Notes: generated by a model not told the origin, from the letters alone. DNA of 64,000 nt from Cubamyces lactineus (GCA_022376465.1 JACDTU010000015.1:744001-808000), one strand, 5' to 3'; shown: positions 11,038 to 21,891, counted from the stretch's first letter. Program-made: numbers and translations.

Positions 11038-11999
11038 CTATACGCTCGACCGAGCGCATGCCCGCTTCCGCGGGGAATCGTTGGGACTAGCATCTTCCGC
11101 TACACGCTTTCGCTTCTGTCCGCGGCTATGGTTTTGAAGGTGAGTCAAAGATTGTCACGACATATGAAGCCAAGGACGTACTCTGCCATATCGACGTCCC
11201 CATTTGGGGTCGACGGGAGGTCCGTAAAATCGACCTCCCTCGAGGTCATCTCTTCCACCTCGATAAGCTCCTCTTCTTCGTCTTTGCTCTCCTCAGGGCG
11301 CGAGGCTGCTGTCGCCGCCCGCTGAGGGCGTAGCTCTTCCAACTCTGGCAGATGGCGCTCAAACGCCAAACGAAGTTGTTGGAGGCGCAACGCCTTCTCC
11401 CTGAGCTTGGCCGTGCGGCGGGCGATGCTCGACACAAGAAGTTGGAGCTCCCGGACCTGCTCCTTGGTCTCCATTTCTTCATTCGCGATCGGCGCGACGA
11501 AGTCGAGAGCTTCCTGGAGCTCTCTCACCGTAGGGCGGTAGATGGGCGCTACCTTCCGAGCGCTGGGCTCTTGCCTACGACGGTTGGAGGAGTGGGTCAC
11601 CGACGCCGACGTTGAAGCGGATACACGCTGGTTCTGCAAGTTTCCTGCCTCGCCTTGCTTTCTCGCTATCTGCGAGGAAGCTGACGTGGGCGAACTGGCA
11701 GTCAAGTCCGCAGGGCTAGGGTATCTAACAGTCAGGGCTCCGCAAGGCGACAACGGCGACGACGCTGCTTACTATGGCACCAACACTGGGTGGTACTTCG
11801 CGATCAACGCCGAAATGATGTCTTTCTTGCTCTGGTTCGCTCGGATGCCCTCCCGCTAGGGGCAGGGACGACGACGGAGATGGGCGAGACGAGGTCAGTT
11901 CCAGGCCCAAGCGCCATCGAACAGCGCCGACGCGCTACACACCTGGGCAATCTTCTTGAGCTCAGCGGATGATAGCTGCGACAAAGCTTTGGCATCCAT
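11038..11999 (-). CDS. SAP-domain, coiled-coil nuclear protein, 4 exons
   Basis: Predicted 253-residue nuclear, DNA- or chromatin-associated protein. Exons: 11999-11943, 11855-11773, 11715-11182, 11125-11038. The first two exons join into a SAP-like helix-turn-helix (LSSAELKKIAQ, then REGIRANQSKKDIISALI), a motif that usually binds A/T-rich DNA. A Ser/Thr-rich linker follows, then a charged coiled coil of about 60 residues (ELQEALDFVAPIA to LRLAFERHLPEL), an acidic stretch, and a basic tail with GQKRKR and SPRKR that looks like a nuclear localisation signal. The last intron, 11181-11126 (GTACGT...CATAG, 56 nt), is inferred. Without it the frame stops at 11145 and the basic tail is lost; the paralogue at 19858-21654 also ends in an SPRKR tail. 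Function is otherwise unknown. Confidence 0.65.
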
Positions 12000-12560
12000 G
12001 TTCAACGTTTGAATTATGGTGGGGATGTAGGGATGTGTACGTGGGAGGGGATGGAGATGGGAGGAAGACAAGGTAGGTGCGGGTGGCTAAGATCGACGTC
12101 GCGCGCTTCTTATTGTGCGCACAACTTTGATTAGCGCCCGCTATCACGAGGCGCTTGTAATGGGCTAAATCGCAGTGAGTTCAACGTTCAGCTTATTTCC
12201 CCTCGGATCAGTAGCTAATAAATTAACTATGTGTGTAGAAGAGTGGAATTGTATCGTTGCAACGTTTTACTGGGTGCGCTCCGAGATTGACCGTGTACGC
12301 CAGTGATCGTCGGACTCGATGCATTGGCCATCACAAGAGCCTCCCCAGCTCACGAATTGATGTAGCGGTAAGTTCTATGTTGGTTCTGGTTACTGTGAGG
12401 GAGACCGTATCATGTGCCAAACGTCTTCCATACAGCTGGCGACGATCTCATACGGGTCTGCCGCCCGTTGGACACTTGCCTCTGTCAGCGACCTGCCCGA
12501 TTCATCCATGCACCTGGAGACAATGCAAAACCGATTTCAACGGAGGAAACCCTAGGGTAT
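12000..12560. other. 5' flank of the SAP gene and left flank of element P
   Basis: No gene recognised. A plus-strand frame from 12257 runs into the 5' LTR of element P and is not considered real. Confidence 0.45.
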
Positions 12561-12564
12561 ACGT
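12561..12564. repeat. target-site duplication (ACGT), left of element P
   Basis: ACGT lies directly outside the 5' LTR and again at 19745-19748. If the LTR is taken to start with GG instead of TG, the duplication would be ACGTT (5 bp). Confidence 0.7.
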
Positions 12565-12786
12565 TGGACCAGGGCGAGGAGGACTCGAGGGCCGAAGAGG
12601 GCGAGAGCGAGCGCTAGGAAGAGAAGGAGGAGAAGGGAAGCGCGCGAGAAGGATTAGTCAGCAGAAGGAGGGAGAGAGCGTAGTCGGGATACATGAGGGG
12701 GGGGAGCCGTCTTTCGGGAGGATGGGGAGATCATCTAGCTTGTCGTACACAGAGCATCTCTGGCATATCCTATCTAGGCTGGTCCA
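12565..12786 (+). repeat. 5' LTR of element P
   Basis: 222 bp, purine-rich, starting TGGACCAG and ending CTGGTCCA. The same sequence recurs at 19523-19744. No clear TATA box was found. Confidence 0.92.
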
Positions 12787-12788
12787 TC

Positions 12789-12803
12789 TGGTGACGAGAG
12801 TGG
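12789..12803 (+). other. primer binding site of P, tRNA-Leu type
   Basis: TGGTGACGAGAGTGG begins 2 nt after the LTR. It matches the complement of the 3' end (with CCA) of the tRNA-Leu at 62334-62442 in 14 of 15 positions, and the similarity continues beyond into the T-arm. A related Leu isoacceptor is the likely primer. Confidence 0.7.
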
Positions 12804-13110
12804 CGATTGAACCACGAAAAGCGACAGTCACACCAACCTGGCTCGGACAAAGAAGAACGACGATCGGCCGAGGAACAAACTAGGACAATACGTGTCCAAA
12901 GCAACACACAGTGTGGCGGCATCCGAGAACGAAGACATTGACATCCCTATTCCCAGTATCGAACCACTCCCACACCTCTACACACAAGAGAACCTCACGA
13001 CGTTCGAGATCCACAGAGCAGCGCAGGAGCAGTTCAAATTCCCGTCGATACACACAGCGCCAGAAGACGATAGCAAGAAGTGCCGACAGCGAAGAGGAGC
13101 GCAGGACAGC

Positions 13111-14349
13111 ATGGTGGAGACGAGCGGGACGAGGCCGTCGTTTGCAGGAGAACTCAACAACGAGAACCCAAAACAGTTCTGGAAGGACGTCGATGAATAC
13201 CTCAGCAACTGTGAAGACGCGAAGAAATGCAAGCGCTTCGGAAATCTGCTCAAAGCCGGTTCCGCCGCAGAAAGCTGGTTCGAAGAACTCGATAAGAGTA
13301 CAAGAGAGGACTGGGACGCACTCGAAGCAGCGTTCAAGGAGAAGTTCATCCCCAAAGTCGTCCAACAAATCACCGACACCGACCTCGTCAATCTACTGCT
13401 GCAAGACAAGCCGTCCGAAGACGACATCCTCACGTACAAGACGACAGCTCTAGGCACGCTACCGTACCACGTGTGGTGGGCGAACGAGCTCGACAATCGC
13501 GTCGCCAAGTACAAAGCCGGGCAGCATCTGGCAGAGCGCGTACGGGAAGCCCTACCCTACGTCCTGAGGAAGCATGTCGAAACCGTCACGAGCTGGAAAG
13601 AACTGTACGAAGCGATCAAGAAAGCGGACGCGGGGAAGATGAAAGAAGAGGTGGAGTTTTTCAAGAGTCGAGGCATAGGAGAAGGGGAGAAGAAGACAGA
13701 AGGGGCGCGACAAGGAGGCGGGAAGGAGGAGAAGGCCAACGACAGCGAAATCAAGACGCTCATCGAGGCACTCAAGGAGCTCACAGTAGCAAGAGCGAAC
13801 GCGGTGAGCTCGTTCCAACGACCCCCCATCTACGCTCCTCCGCTTCCATCCATACCGCCGACGAGCGTACACAGCCAACGAGCTAGTGGAGCATCAGGCC
13901 TGAGAGAGTCTCCAGAGAGGAGGTTAGCCCTCGTAAGGAGCAACGCACTCGCGCCACCGCCGGACACAGACGAGGGGCGCAAGCTGTATGAGGCGCAAAC
14001 GCGCGAGTGGCAGACGAAGCACGGAGGGCAAAGCCCGAACGAGTACAGGCCGTACCCGTTAACGCCAGGCACGTTGCCGGTAGCATCGAAGGACTGCTGG
14101 AGATGCGGTTTCGAAGCACACGGGCGAGGGAACCCATGTACGAGGACCAAGCTCCCTGAGCTCGAGACACAGTGGCGCATGACAGCCGGGTTCGTAGAGA
14201 GAGACGCGAGAATGCGGGGAGTTCAGCTGGTCACAGGGGAAGCGTACCAGGCAGGAACACAATCGTACCCAAGGGCAGGACAGATATGCGTAGGGGGGCA
14301 GTGGTTTCCGTATATCCCAGACGGCGAATGGAGCTCGGGAAATGTGTGA
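13111..14349 (+). CDS. P gag polyprotein
   Basis: Gag of 412 residues from ATG 13111, the first ATG after the LTR. The same frame is open upstream for at least 73 more codons (to a GTG at 12892), so an N-terminal extension from a non-AUG codon is possible. The retrotransposon-Gag-like core is FAGELNNENPKQFWKDVDEY through ...ALEAAFKEKFIP. A Lys/Glu-rich helix and a Pro-rich segment follow. A zinc-knuckle-like C-X2-C-X4-H-X5-C (CWRC..EAHG....C) is one residue longer in its last spacing than the classic CCHC. The protein would form the virus-like particle and bind RNA. The frame ends 6 nt after the slippery heptamer described in the next feature. Confidence 0.8.
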   Translation: MVETSGTRPSFAGELNNENPKQFWKDVDEYLSNCEDAKKCKRFGNLLKAGSAAESWFEELDKSTREDWDALEAAFKEKFIPKVVQQITDTDLVNLLLQDKPSEDDILTYKTTALGTLPYHVWWANELDNRVAKYKAGQHLAERVREALPYVLRKHVETVTSWKELYEAIKKADAGKMKEEVEFFKSRGIGEGEKKTEGARQGGGKEEKANDSEIKTLIEALKELTVARANAVSSFQRPPIYAPPLPSIPPTSVHSQRASGASGLRESPERRLALVRSNALAPPPDTDEGRKLYEAQTREWQTKHGGQSPNEYRPYPLTPGTLPVASKDCWRCGFEAHGRGNPCTRTKLPELETQWRMTAGFVERDARMRGVQLVTGEAYQAGTQSYPRAGQICVGGQWFPYIPDGEWSSGNV

Positions 14350-14382
14350 GGGCCGTCGACACGGAGGATCGGACGACGGTCC
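14337..14382 (+). promoter_or_regulatory. -1 ribosomal frameshift signal between P gag and pol
   Basis: Slippery heptamer G_GGA_AAT (14337-14343) is in the gag frame. A 6-nt spacer, including the gag stop, leads to a 9-bp stem: 14350-14358 pairs with 14374-14382 (one G-U pair), loop 15 nt. Slipping one base back enters the pol frame (GGG AAA TGT). Confidence 0.8.
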
Positions 14383-17300
14383 CTACAGCAGATCCCGGGG
14401 CAGTTGCGGAAGGACTCGAAGGTAGCTGCGTCACAGAATACTCAGAGAGAGTTGCACAGACGGACTCTGATAGAACTACGAATCGACATGTACAGTGCTC
14501 GAAGCGTATCGAGAATGAGACCGTGTCATTGTATTCCGTGGGCGCAGCTATGAGCGAGAGAGAGGAGGCTCAACCATTCATCTGTCACTTCACACTGTCG
14601 CATCGAACGACAGGTACAGCAGTAAGAGTCAAAGGACTAGTAGACGATGGGGCGATGGTGAACGTCATGGACACAGAACTGTGGAAACAAATCCACACCA
14701 GGCTAGAACCAGCGCAGGCGTCCGATAAAACACTGCGCATGGCGAACGGAGCCACAGTGAAATCACAAGGAAAATGGAGGGGGTTATTCGATTTCCAAGG
14801 AGTACATGTTAACAGCGCATTCGAGATATTCCCGAGCCAGGGAGCGTGGTCATTCCTCATAGGCAAACCGCTACTTGAAGCGCTTAAGGCGACACATGAC
14901 TATGAATCAGACCAAATAATCGTGAGCAACGACCGCTATAAAACAGTAATAGAGAATCAGAGGGGGAGAACGTGGGGAGATCGCGCGCTGAAGCATAAAG
15001 GCCTGATGCTCACGCTAGACGCTAAGATGTGCCATACAATGATCGAAGCGGAGGAGACAGAATACACGGTCAAAGATGCGCTGACGGACACTATCACGCA
15101 GCAGATAACTCCAAGGTTCAAAACCGTAACAGTAGAAGAAGAAAGCGAAGAAGACAAGGGAGAAGAAGAGGACGTGCGAGAAGAGCGAGAGAGCTACAAG
15201 AACGAGCAGCGAACAAAATTAGCGCCGGCGGAGTGGATAGCGGGACGTCGAAGAGCGAGACGCCAGACGCAAGCAAAGAACACGACCAACGAAGCACAGG
15301 CAACTTACAAACCAGCAAAACAGCACGCAGTGAACCAACACGAAGACGACGAACGGTACATCGGACCAGACGCGAAGGAAGTCTACAACAACCCGGAAGA
15401 CCAATCAGAACTCGCGGTGAATGCAGTCACAACAGAACGTAGAGCAGCTGACGAGCAGAGCATATACACCAGAACCACGGAACCGTTCAAAACAGAACGC
15501 GTTCAAGCCATAGTCGACGCCATACAACTAGGAGACGACATTACGGAAGAACAACGCAAAGCGGTACAAGACCTAGTTAAGCAATACGCAGACTGCTTCG
15601 CGCTGTCAGTCAAGGAAGTCATACCAGTACCAGGTGAAGTACACACGCTCTCAGTACCCACAGATGCTACCTTCTCCAAAAGTGTCCACCAGCGTCCATT
15701 GACAGCGCCACAACGGAAGTACGTGCATAAGAAGATCGACGAACTACTGGAAGCCGGAGCGATTGAACAATGCACACCGAGCCAAGTCAAGTGCATAGCG
15801 CCAATCACGCTAGCGTACAAGGTACACGAAGGCGAAGGGCTCACAATGGAAGAACTACGACAACGAGTCAATGAAGAATGCGAAACACTCAAAATACCGA
15901 AAGCGTTCCCAGATGTGGACAACACCGACTTCAGGCCAACAACGATCAAACCAACCACGGAACGCAAGTGGAGGATTTGTCAAAACTTCGGAGAAATCAA
16001 CAAAGTCACCAAGATAGCAGCGGTACCTCAAGGGGACATACGACAAAAGCAACAGAACTTAAGTGGACATCGGTGGGTCTGTACATTTGACTTTGCATCA
16101 GGTTTCTACGCAGTCACCCTAGCAGAAGAATCAAGACCGTACACGTGCTTCTACATAGAAGGGCGAGGGTACTTCTGGTGTGTCAAGATGCCGTTCGGTC
16201 TCACAGGTGCACCAGCCACGTTCGGCCACATGACCGCGAAACACCTACACGACCTCATAGCGGACGGTATCATGGAACTCTTTGTCGACGACGGAGGCGC
16301 GGCAAGCGACGACTTCGAAGACATGATGGGCAAGCTAAAGAAGATACTAGAGCGAGTGCGACAATGTAAACTCTCGCTGTCACCCGCAAAGTGCAAGTGG
16401 TTCATGAGCGAAGCAGTATTCGCGGGCGGCCTTGTCGGAGCACACGGCGTGACCCCAGACAGAGCTAAGTTGACCGCAGTCGTAGACTGGAAGAAACCGG
16501 AGGACGCACTGAACCTTATGTCATTCTTAGGTCTTACAAGCCACTTCCGTGATCTCATCAAAGACTACGCAAGGATCGAAGCACCACTCCGGGACCTTCT
16601 CCGGGACGTACACGTACCAAAAGGTGCGAAGAAAGGATTATATAGGCGAGCGATGCAGAACTACAAGCTGAGTACCAAATGGACGCATACACATGATAAG
16701 GCCTTCGTACAGCTAAAGTCGATACTAACGTCAGAACCAATCCTCAAAAGGCCAAAGTGGGATGGAACACCATTCATTGTAACCACGGATGGCTCGAAGG
16801 ATGGTTTCGGTGCAGTACTAGCACAAAGAAGTACGACTATACTACACAGTGGAAAAGCAGTGACAAAAATACACCCCGTCGCATTCGCATCGAAAAGAAC
16901 GTCAACTAGCGAAGAGAAGTACAAACCTTTCCTCCTAGAATTTGCTGCACTGAAATTCGGTCTAGATAAATTCAAAGACATCATATGGGGGTTTCCAGTC
17001 GAATTGGAAACCGATTGCCAAGCGTTACGCGACGTGTTGTCAAACGACAAGCTAGTCAGCACACATGCACGGTGGCGCGACGGAATCCTAGCGCACCAAA
17101 TCGTAGACGTCAGACATGTACCAGGAAAACTGAATACAGTTGCAGATGGACTCAGCCGAGTCAGCGAAGGAGCACCGCGGCAAGACGGAGACGGAAGTGA
17201 ATGGACAGTGTGCGAAGATTGGGAAGCAAACACAGGACTTATCAATGATGTGTTTCAGGTGATGTCCCCCACCGAAAATGATGATGACAACGTTGAAAAG

Positions 17301-18743
17301 CTTCTCCACAGATTCCGTGAAGAACCGGTATTCGTTGAAGTCATACAAGCAATTATGAACATAGATGGAGAAGAAGACGAACGCAAACGCAGAAGAGCAA
17401 AACACCGAGCAGAACAGTATTCAATAAACGATGGGAAGCTATGGCGAATACGGGGCGGTACGGCAACCAGGAGCAGACACCGCACAGAGTGCATCACGAA
17501 GAAGGAAACAGTCGAGAAAGCACGTGAAGTTCATCAAAACCAAGGACACTGGGGGCGGGACGTCATCAAGATCACGCTCATGGACAAGTACTGGAGTCCG
17601 AAGATGGACACATCGATACTGGACGGCATACAACATTGTGCGAAGTGCAAGAACTTTGGGTCAATGCAACTACACGCCCTCCTGGAGCCAATCACACGAA
17701 GACACCCATTCGAGCTGCTCGTAGGCGACTACTTGTCCATGCCAGATGGGAAAGGCGGCTACCATACACTCGGTGTGTTCCTAGACACGTTCTCACAACA
17801 CGTCTGGGCTTTCAAGTTCAAAACAGCAGGTACCGCAAAAACAACAATAGAAGCGTTACGACATATCTTTCAAGGCTTCATACCGGCGGAAACGTTCATG
17901 ACAGACGGCGGGAAACACTTCGATAACCACGACGTGCGCGAGTTCTGTGCAAAATGGAACACGAAACCGCACGTTGTAGCAGCATATGCGCCGTGGATCA
18001 ATGGTCTAGTCGAAGGAACAAACAAACTGTTACTCCATGTCTTGAAACGATTATGTGCCCCAGACCTAGGCGAAGACGACTGCAGAGACGATACAGAAGC
18101 CAGCTGGGACAAGCTACCAAGGAATTGGACAGAACATTTAGACACTGCGGTGAAGTGTCTTAACTATCGCATTCTGCCCGCACTGAAATTCTCCCCGAAG
18201 GAACTTCTACTCGGCCGGGTAGTGAACACACCCAGTACACCCATCTCGACAGCTCTAGAATCGATCACGCAAGAAGATGCAGAGCAACACATAGCGTACG
18301 TGGCACAACAGCACCTCGACGGGTACGAAGAAGCGGTAAGGCATGCAATACAACGGAAAAGAACATTCGACAGGAAGGTCATGAGGTCGAGAGCGGGCGA
18401 GGTCTTATTCAAAGAAGGCGACCTCGTGCAAATTTACCGAAGTGATCTAGACTACACATTCAAAACCGAACGAAAATTGCTGCCGAAGTGGTCGGCACCA
18501 TACCGCGTGGTGAGTCGCATGACCAACTCATACGAGTTAGCTACGCTGGCGGATGTGAAGTTAGCAGGGAAATACAATGCAAGAAGGCTGCGACTCTTCG
18601 TACCAAGGCCGGGCACACAACTAGACAAAGACGAAGAACGGAGAAGGCTACAGAAAGAGAATGAATCAAACCTGCAAGCGAATAGCGAAGAAGCGACATC
18701 AAGGACAACTGCGGTAGTTACCGACGCAGCAAAAATTAGCTGA
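14344..18743 (+). CDS. P pol polyprotein (protease, RT, RNase H, integrase)
   Basis: Made as a Gag-Pol fusion by -1 frameshifting; its frame is open from before the gag stop to 18743. Domains in order, numbered from the frame's upstream GTG at 14172: aspartic protease with an unusual DDGA instead of DTG/DSG (158-161); reverse transcriptase with FVDD in place of YxDD (704-707); RNase H (TTDGSKDGFGAVL, then ...LLEFAAL...); integrase with an HHCC finger (HQNQGHWGRD...CAKC) and D1186, D1245, E1281. The D-D(35)E spacing is normal for Ty3/gypsy. The C-terminus (KWSAPYRVV...) resembles a GPY/F module, but no chromodomain follows. The reading frame is intact, so the enzyme set may be functional. Confidence 0.9.
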
Positions 18744-18783
18744 GTAATCCCATTCTATTTTGCGCTTGCTATGCGACATCACC

Positions 18784-19575
18784 ATGCCATCGTCGCTTCG
18801 AAAAGCACAAAAAACGAGACCCAGGTGGCAGAGACAGACGACAAGCCACACTCTCTCTCACCCAACTCCGTCCACTGCTATACCTGACACTCATTACCAC
18901 AACATAGATATGCCCGACGCCCTGACGATCGCCCTTCGGAAGGCTGTGGAGGCTATGCACTCAGTCAACGTCCAATATGTCAGCTGTGCAACACACCCGC
19001 AAGGATACGATGTCTTCGCCACAAAAGCGGACCTCGTAAGGACAATCGGGGTCGGAGACGAGGTCGACCTGATGTATAAAAGGATGCAGAACGGGTGGGT
19101 CGTCGGACTCCCCGTGAAAGTGTCTAGCATCAGGGTTATCGAGGAACGCGGAGTCGAGTTCGTCGCACACCGGCGGAGCGTTCAGAACGAAGAAAAACCC
19201 GAGTACGTCCTCCTGCAAGTACCTAGGAACAAAGCTCGTGTCAGCAGATGGCCGATATGGGACTACTTGCGGAGCAAACCGTGGACGCAGTCGACCATTC
19301 CACCCCCCGTCGGTGATGGAGGGAACCCGATCCAAGTCAGAGCGGCGTACTCGCTTAAACGGTTCTTTGAACCGGAGAGGCCGGACGTGCGAGAGATTCA
19401 AACGCTGCTGGACGCGTTTCCGTGCGAGTTCACAGTGACACTGGTGGACGAGAAGGGTCAGCGGCGGGAAGTCCTTCTGGGAACGACGGCGACGGGGACG
19501 TCGCCACTTGGAGGGGGGCACATGGACCAGGGCGAGGAGGACTCGAGGGCCGAAGAGGGCGAGAGCGAGCGCTAG
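18784..19575 (+). CDS. P extra ORF downstream of pol, unknown function
   Basis: Open frame of 263 codons 40 nt after the pol stop, from ATG 18784 (a second candidate ATG is 18910, MPDALTIAL). It runs through the polypurine tract and ends about 50 nt inside the 3' LTR, so its last residues (MDQGEEDSRAEEGE...) are LTR-encoded. No signal peptide, membrane segment or zinc finger is seen, which argues against an env-like protein. The middle looks like a folded beta-rich domain (GVGDEVDLMYKRM, WVVGLPVKVSSIRV). I do not recognise a family. How it is translated is unclear: it has no overlap with pol, so it may need a spliced or subgenomic RNA. Confidence 0.6.
   Translation: MPSSLRKAQKTRPRWQRQTTSHTLSHPTPSTAIPDTHYHNIDMPDALTIALRKAVEAMHSVNVQYVSCATHPQGYDVFATKADLVRTIGVGDEVDLMYKRMQNGWVVGLPVKVSSIRVIEERGVEFVAHRRSVQNEEKPEYVLLQVPRNKARVSRWPIWDYLRSKPWTQSTIPPPVGDGGNPIQVRAAYSLKRFFEPERPDVREIQTLLDAFPCEFTVTLVDEKGQRREVLLGTTATGTSPLGGGHMDQGEEDSRAEEGESER
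19510..19522 (+). other. polypurine tract of P
   Basis: GGAGGGGGGCACA lies directly before the 3' LTR, the expected plus-strand priming site. It also lies inside the extra ORF. Confidence 0.75.
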
Positions 19576-19744
19576 GAAGAGAAGGAGGAGAAGGGAAGCG
19601 CGCGAGAAGGATTAGTCAGCAGAAGGAGGGAGAGAGCGTAGTCGGGATACATGAGGGGGGGGAGCCGTCTTTCGGGAGGATGGGGAGATCATCTAGCTTG
19701 TCGTACACAGAGCATCTCTGGCATATCCTATCTAGGCTGGTCCA
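19523..19744 (+). repeat. 3' LTR of element P
   Basis: 222 bp, identical by eye to 12565-12786. Followed by the ACGT target duplication at 19745-19748. Confidence 0.92.
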
Positions 19745-19857
19745 ACGTTCCGCCTAGTAAATAAACAACTGGTACACACAGACGCACAAGGTTCGAGATA
19801 CAAAATTGAAACCCATGCACAAATCAATTCCAACGCGATCAGCCGATGTTTGTGTCT

Positions 19858-21654
19858 TCAGCTGGAGACCAAACGTGCTCTGCGGACACGCTTGCGCGGA
19901 GACCCTTCCGAGGACATGTCATCCGTAGTTCGCTTTATTGTCTTCGCATTTATAGTGCTGGGGACACTGAAGGTAAGCAAGCGGGCATGTATGGAGCAGA
20001 CAAAACACACCGGCCACCGTCGCGTCCCTCGGTCCTTGCTAACAAGTCGGAGCTCGCGACAAGTTGTGTGGAAACCGTCTCTTTGGTCTCCTGTATACCC
20101 TCTATCCCATCGTCCTTCTCTTCGTCTCTGACGCTCGGAATGTCCGCGCTTCCGCCGTCGGTCTCTGCCTGAGCATGACAAGTCTCTGTCCCGCTCGAGT
20201 GTACCGCTGTTGGCGAGGATAGGAATTGCTCCAGTGCGAGCCGCAGCTGATGGAGCTTTCGCGACCGCTCCGTTAGCTTTGCGGCGCGCTGGGCGGCCAT
20301 CCTGATGATCATGCGGGTCTCCTCGACTTCCTGTCGTAAGTCTTTGTATACGTCGGCCAGCGGAGCTACGATGTCGAGAGTCTGCTGGAGATCGACAATT
20401 GTTTCCTGACAAGCGGGGGCTAATGGGGACGTCGGGGTGCCCGTGTGGACGGTTTGGGGGATACGGGCTGTCGAGCCTGAGCCTGGGCTTTGCACACCGT
20501 GCGGGAGGGGGCCCGGCGGCGCAGACATTGCCTTGCGAGAGAGGATCTGCTGTCCCAAAGTGACGTCCAACTCTGCTTGGGTCGATCGTGAGAGCACAAT
20601 CGCGTCGGAAGCGGCATATACTCTTTGTTGGCGCATATGAGCAAGTCGTGCATTGGTCGGAGGGAGCGAAGTTGGTAGTAGAAGGTCTAGGCCGCTGAAG
20701 GCGACATCACTTGGGCCCCCGTATCGATCTGCGGGATGCTTTCAACATGCACCTCAAAGGGAAGTGCCACACGAATTCTGACCTGTTGCACCGTCGTGCC
20801 GAACAGGACTCCAAGAAGGCCGGTCGACGATGCCGAGGCTGGGAAAGCCCTGCCCTGCTCCTGCCGAAGAGTAATCTATGTGAGTGTGACAAGTGCTTCA
20901 TGAGCAGATATTTACCTCGTTCTGTAGCGGCGTCGCTTGGTCTCCGTGCTGAGCTTTGCATCGACAAGCCTTCAAGCCATTGCGGCGTTAGTTCAAGCAT
21001 GACGTTGAATATCTACTAATACTTTGGCTCACCTCCATGGCTCACTTGTGGATTGGTAGCCGCCACAACTGGGGTTTCGTCGTGGTTCTCTGCGACTAGT
21101 CACAACCACGGCGTTAGCTCTCAATATTTATTCGATGGCTTTCGGCAAATACCCTGAGCTTCTAACAGGAATTCTAGCGTCGTCTCTTGACCATTCCCAG
21201 GCATCTCGGCGGTCACGACGGCTGCGCGACTACCGTCCTCCTTGGGTACTATGCGCGTAGCCACAGGTGTCTCGAGCCAAGCACTGAACTGGCCGATGGC
21301 GTCTTCATCGCGGTTATTGCTTTGCCTCGACGGGGTTAATGATGCTGATAAAAACGCTTTCACATCTTGCACTCCGTCGGCTGATGGCATGTCTTTGTAT
21401 TTGCCGTTTAAGAGGGGCGGACCAGGACTAGCAAAGATGGGCATGCCTGCGACCTGTTGACCGCTGGCCTTCTCATCGCCGAGGCTGCGGTCTCGGGTAT
21501 ATGCCAAAGATTCTTGGCCGGTACGCTTAGTCTGGCGCCGACCGCTCCTCCTCGCTGGAAAAGAAGTGCCTCTCGTGCTTCGAGCCGCATTGTTCTTATG
21601 TAGACTATGGTGAGTTTCCGGGGCCGGAGTGGCATCACTCTGTTGTTGCACCAT
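19858..21654 (-). CDS. coiled-coil nuclear protein, paralogue of the SAP gene, 6 exons
   Basis: Predicted 510-residue protein. Exons: 21654-21153, 21089-21033, 20969-20916, 20875-20783, 20728-20011, 19966-19858; all phases agree. The N-terminal half is disordered (Ser/Pro/Arg-rich, SFPARRSGRRQTKR). After TNARLAHMRQQRVYAASDA comes a coiled coil (DLQQTLDIVAPLADVYKD to LHQLRLALEQFL) that aligns with ELQEALDFVAPIA...LQQLRLAFERHL of the gene at 11038-11999. The end is acidic, then basic, with an SPRKRVRR nuclear-localisation-like tail. No SAP motif is seen here. Intron 4 has a weak donor (GTCAGA, or GTGCAA 7 nt earlier) and introns 3 and 6 are short (40 and 44 nt), so exon borders are less sure than the overall gene. 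Function unknown. Confidence 0.6.
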
Positions 21655-21712
21655 TCTTGCTGGAATTGTCAGTGGTGTTCGACTTTTTAACAGCTTAAAT
21701 GTCTACCTAATC

Positions 21713-21720
21713 CTATATAG
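21713..21720 (-). promoter_or_regulatory. TATA-like element before the coiled-coil gene
   Basis: CTATATAG on the minus strand, about 60 nt upstream of the ATG at 21654. Confidence 0.35.
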
Positions 21721-21888
21721 AGCTGGTCTCGTGAATCGTGTAGAGCTTGGGGATGGCAAAGAGGAAAGGTAGGTGCTGTGGCCGAGCTGTGGCTGAGATT
21801 AAGCTCGCCTTGTCCTCCCCGGTCCGCCGGCCCGTGCATAACAATGCGCTTAAGCGCCCAAAGGTGTTCTATGGATACGCGTCGTGGC

Positions 21889-21891
21889 ATT
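21889..21891. repeat. 3-bp target duplication (ATT), left end of CACTA element
   Basis: ATT directly precedes the left inverted repeat, and ATT follows the right one at 58245-58247. A 3-bp duplication is typical of the CACTA superfamily. Confidence 0.75.

Larger units (their letters stand above)
12565..19744 (+). mobile_element. complete Ty3/gypsy LTR retrotransposon 'P'
   Basis: Two 222-bp LTRs, TGGACCAG...CTGGTCCA, that look identical by eye flank tRNA-Leu-type PBS, gag, a -1 frameshift signal, pol (PR-RT-RH-IN), an extra ORF and a G-rich polypurine tract. The domain order, with integrase last, makes it Ty3/gypsy. No chromodomain is seen at the integrase C-terminus. With matching LTRs, intact frames and a clean 4-bp duplication it appears recent and possibly active. 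It separates two related host genes at 11.0 and 19.9 kb. Confidence 0.92.

Noticed and set aside
12561..12565. 5-bp duplication ACGTT for element P
   Set aside because: It requires the LTR to start GGACC instead of TGGACC, losing the TG...CA ends. ACGT with TG...CA is simpler; both readings are recorded.
12257..12883. 208-residue plus-strand frame
   Set aside because: It crosses the 5' LTR of element P, which has a precise border at 12565, so it cannot be an old gene. Its second half is LTR sequence.
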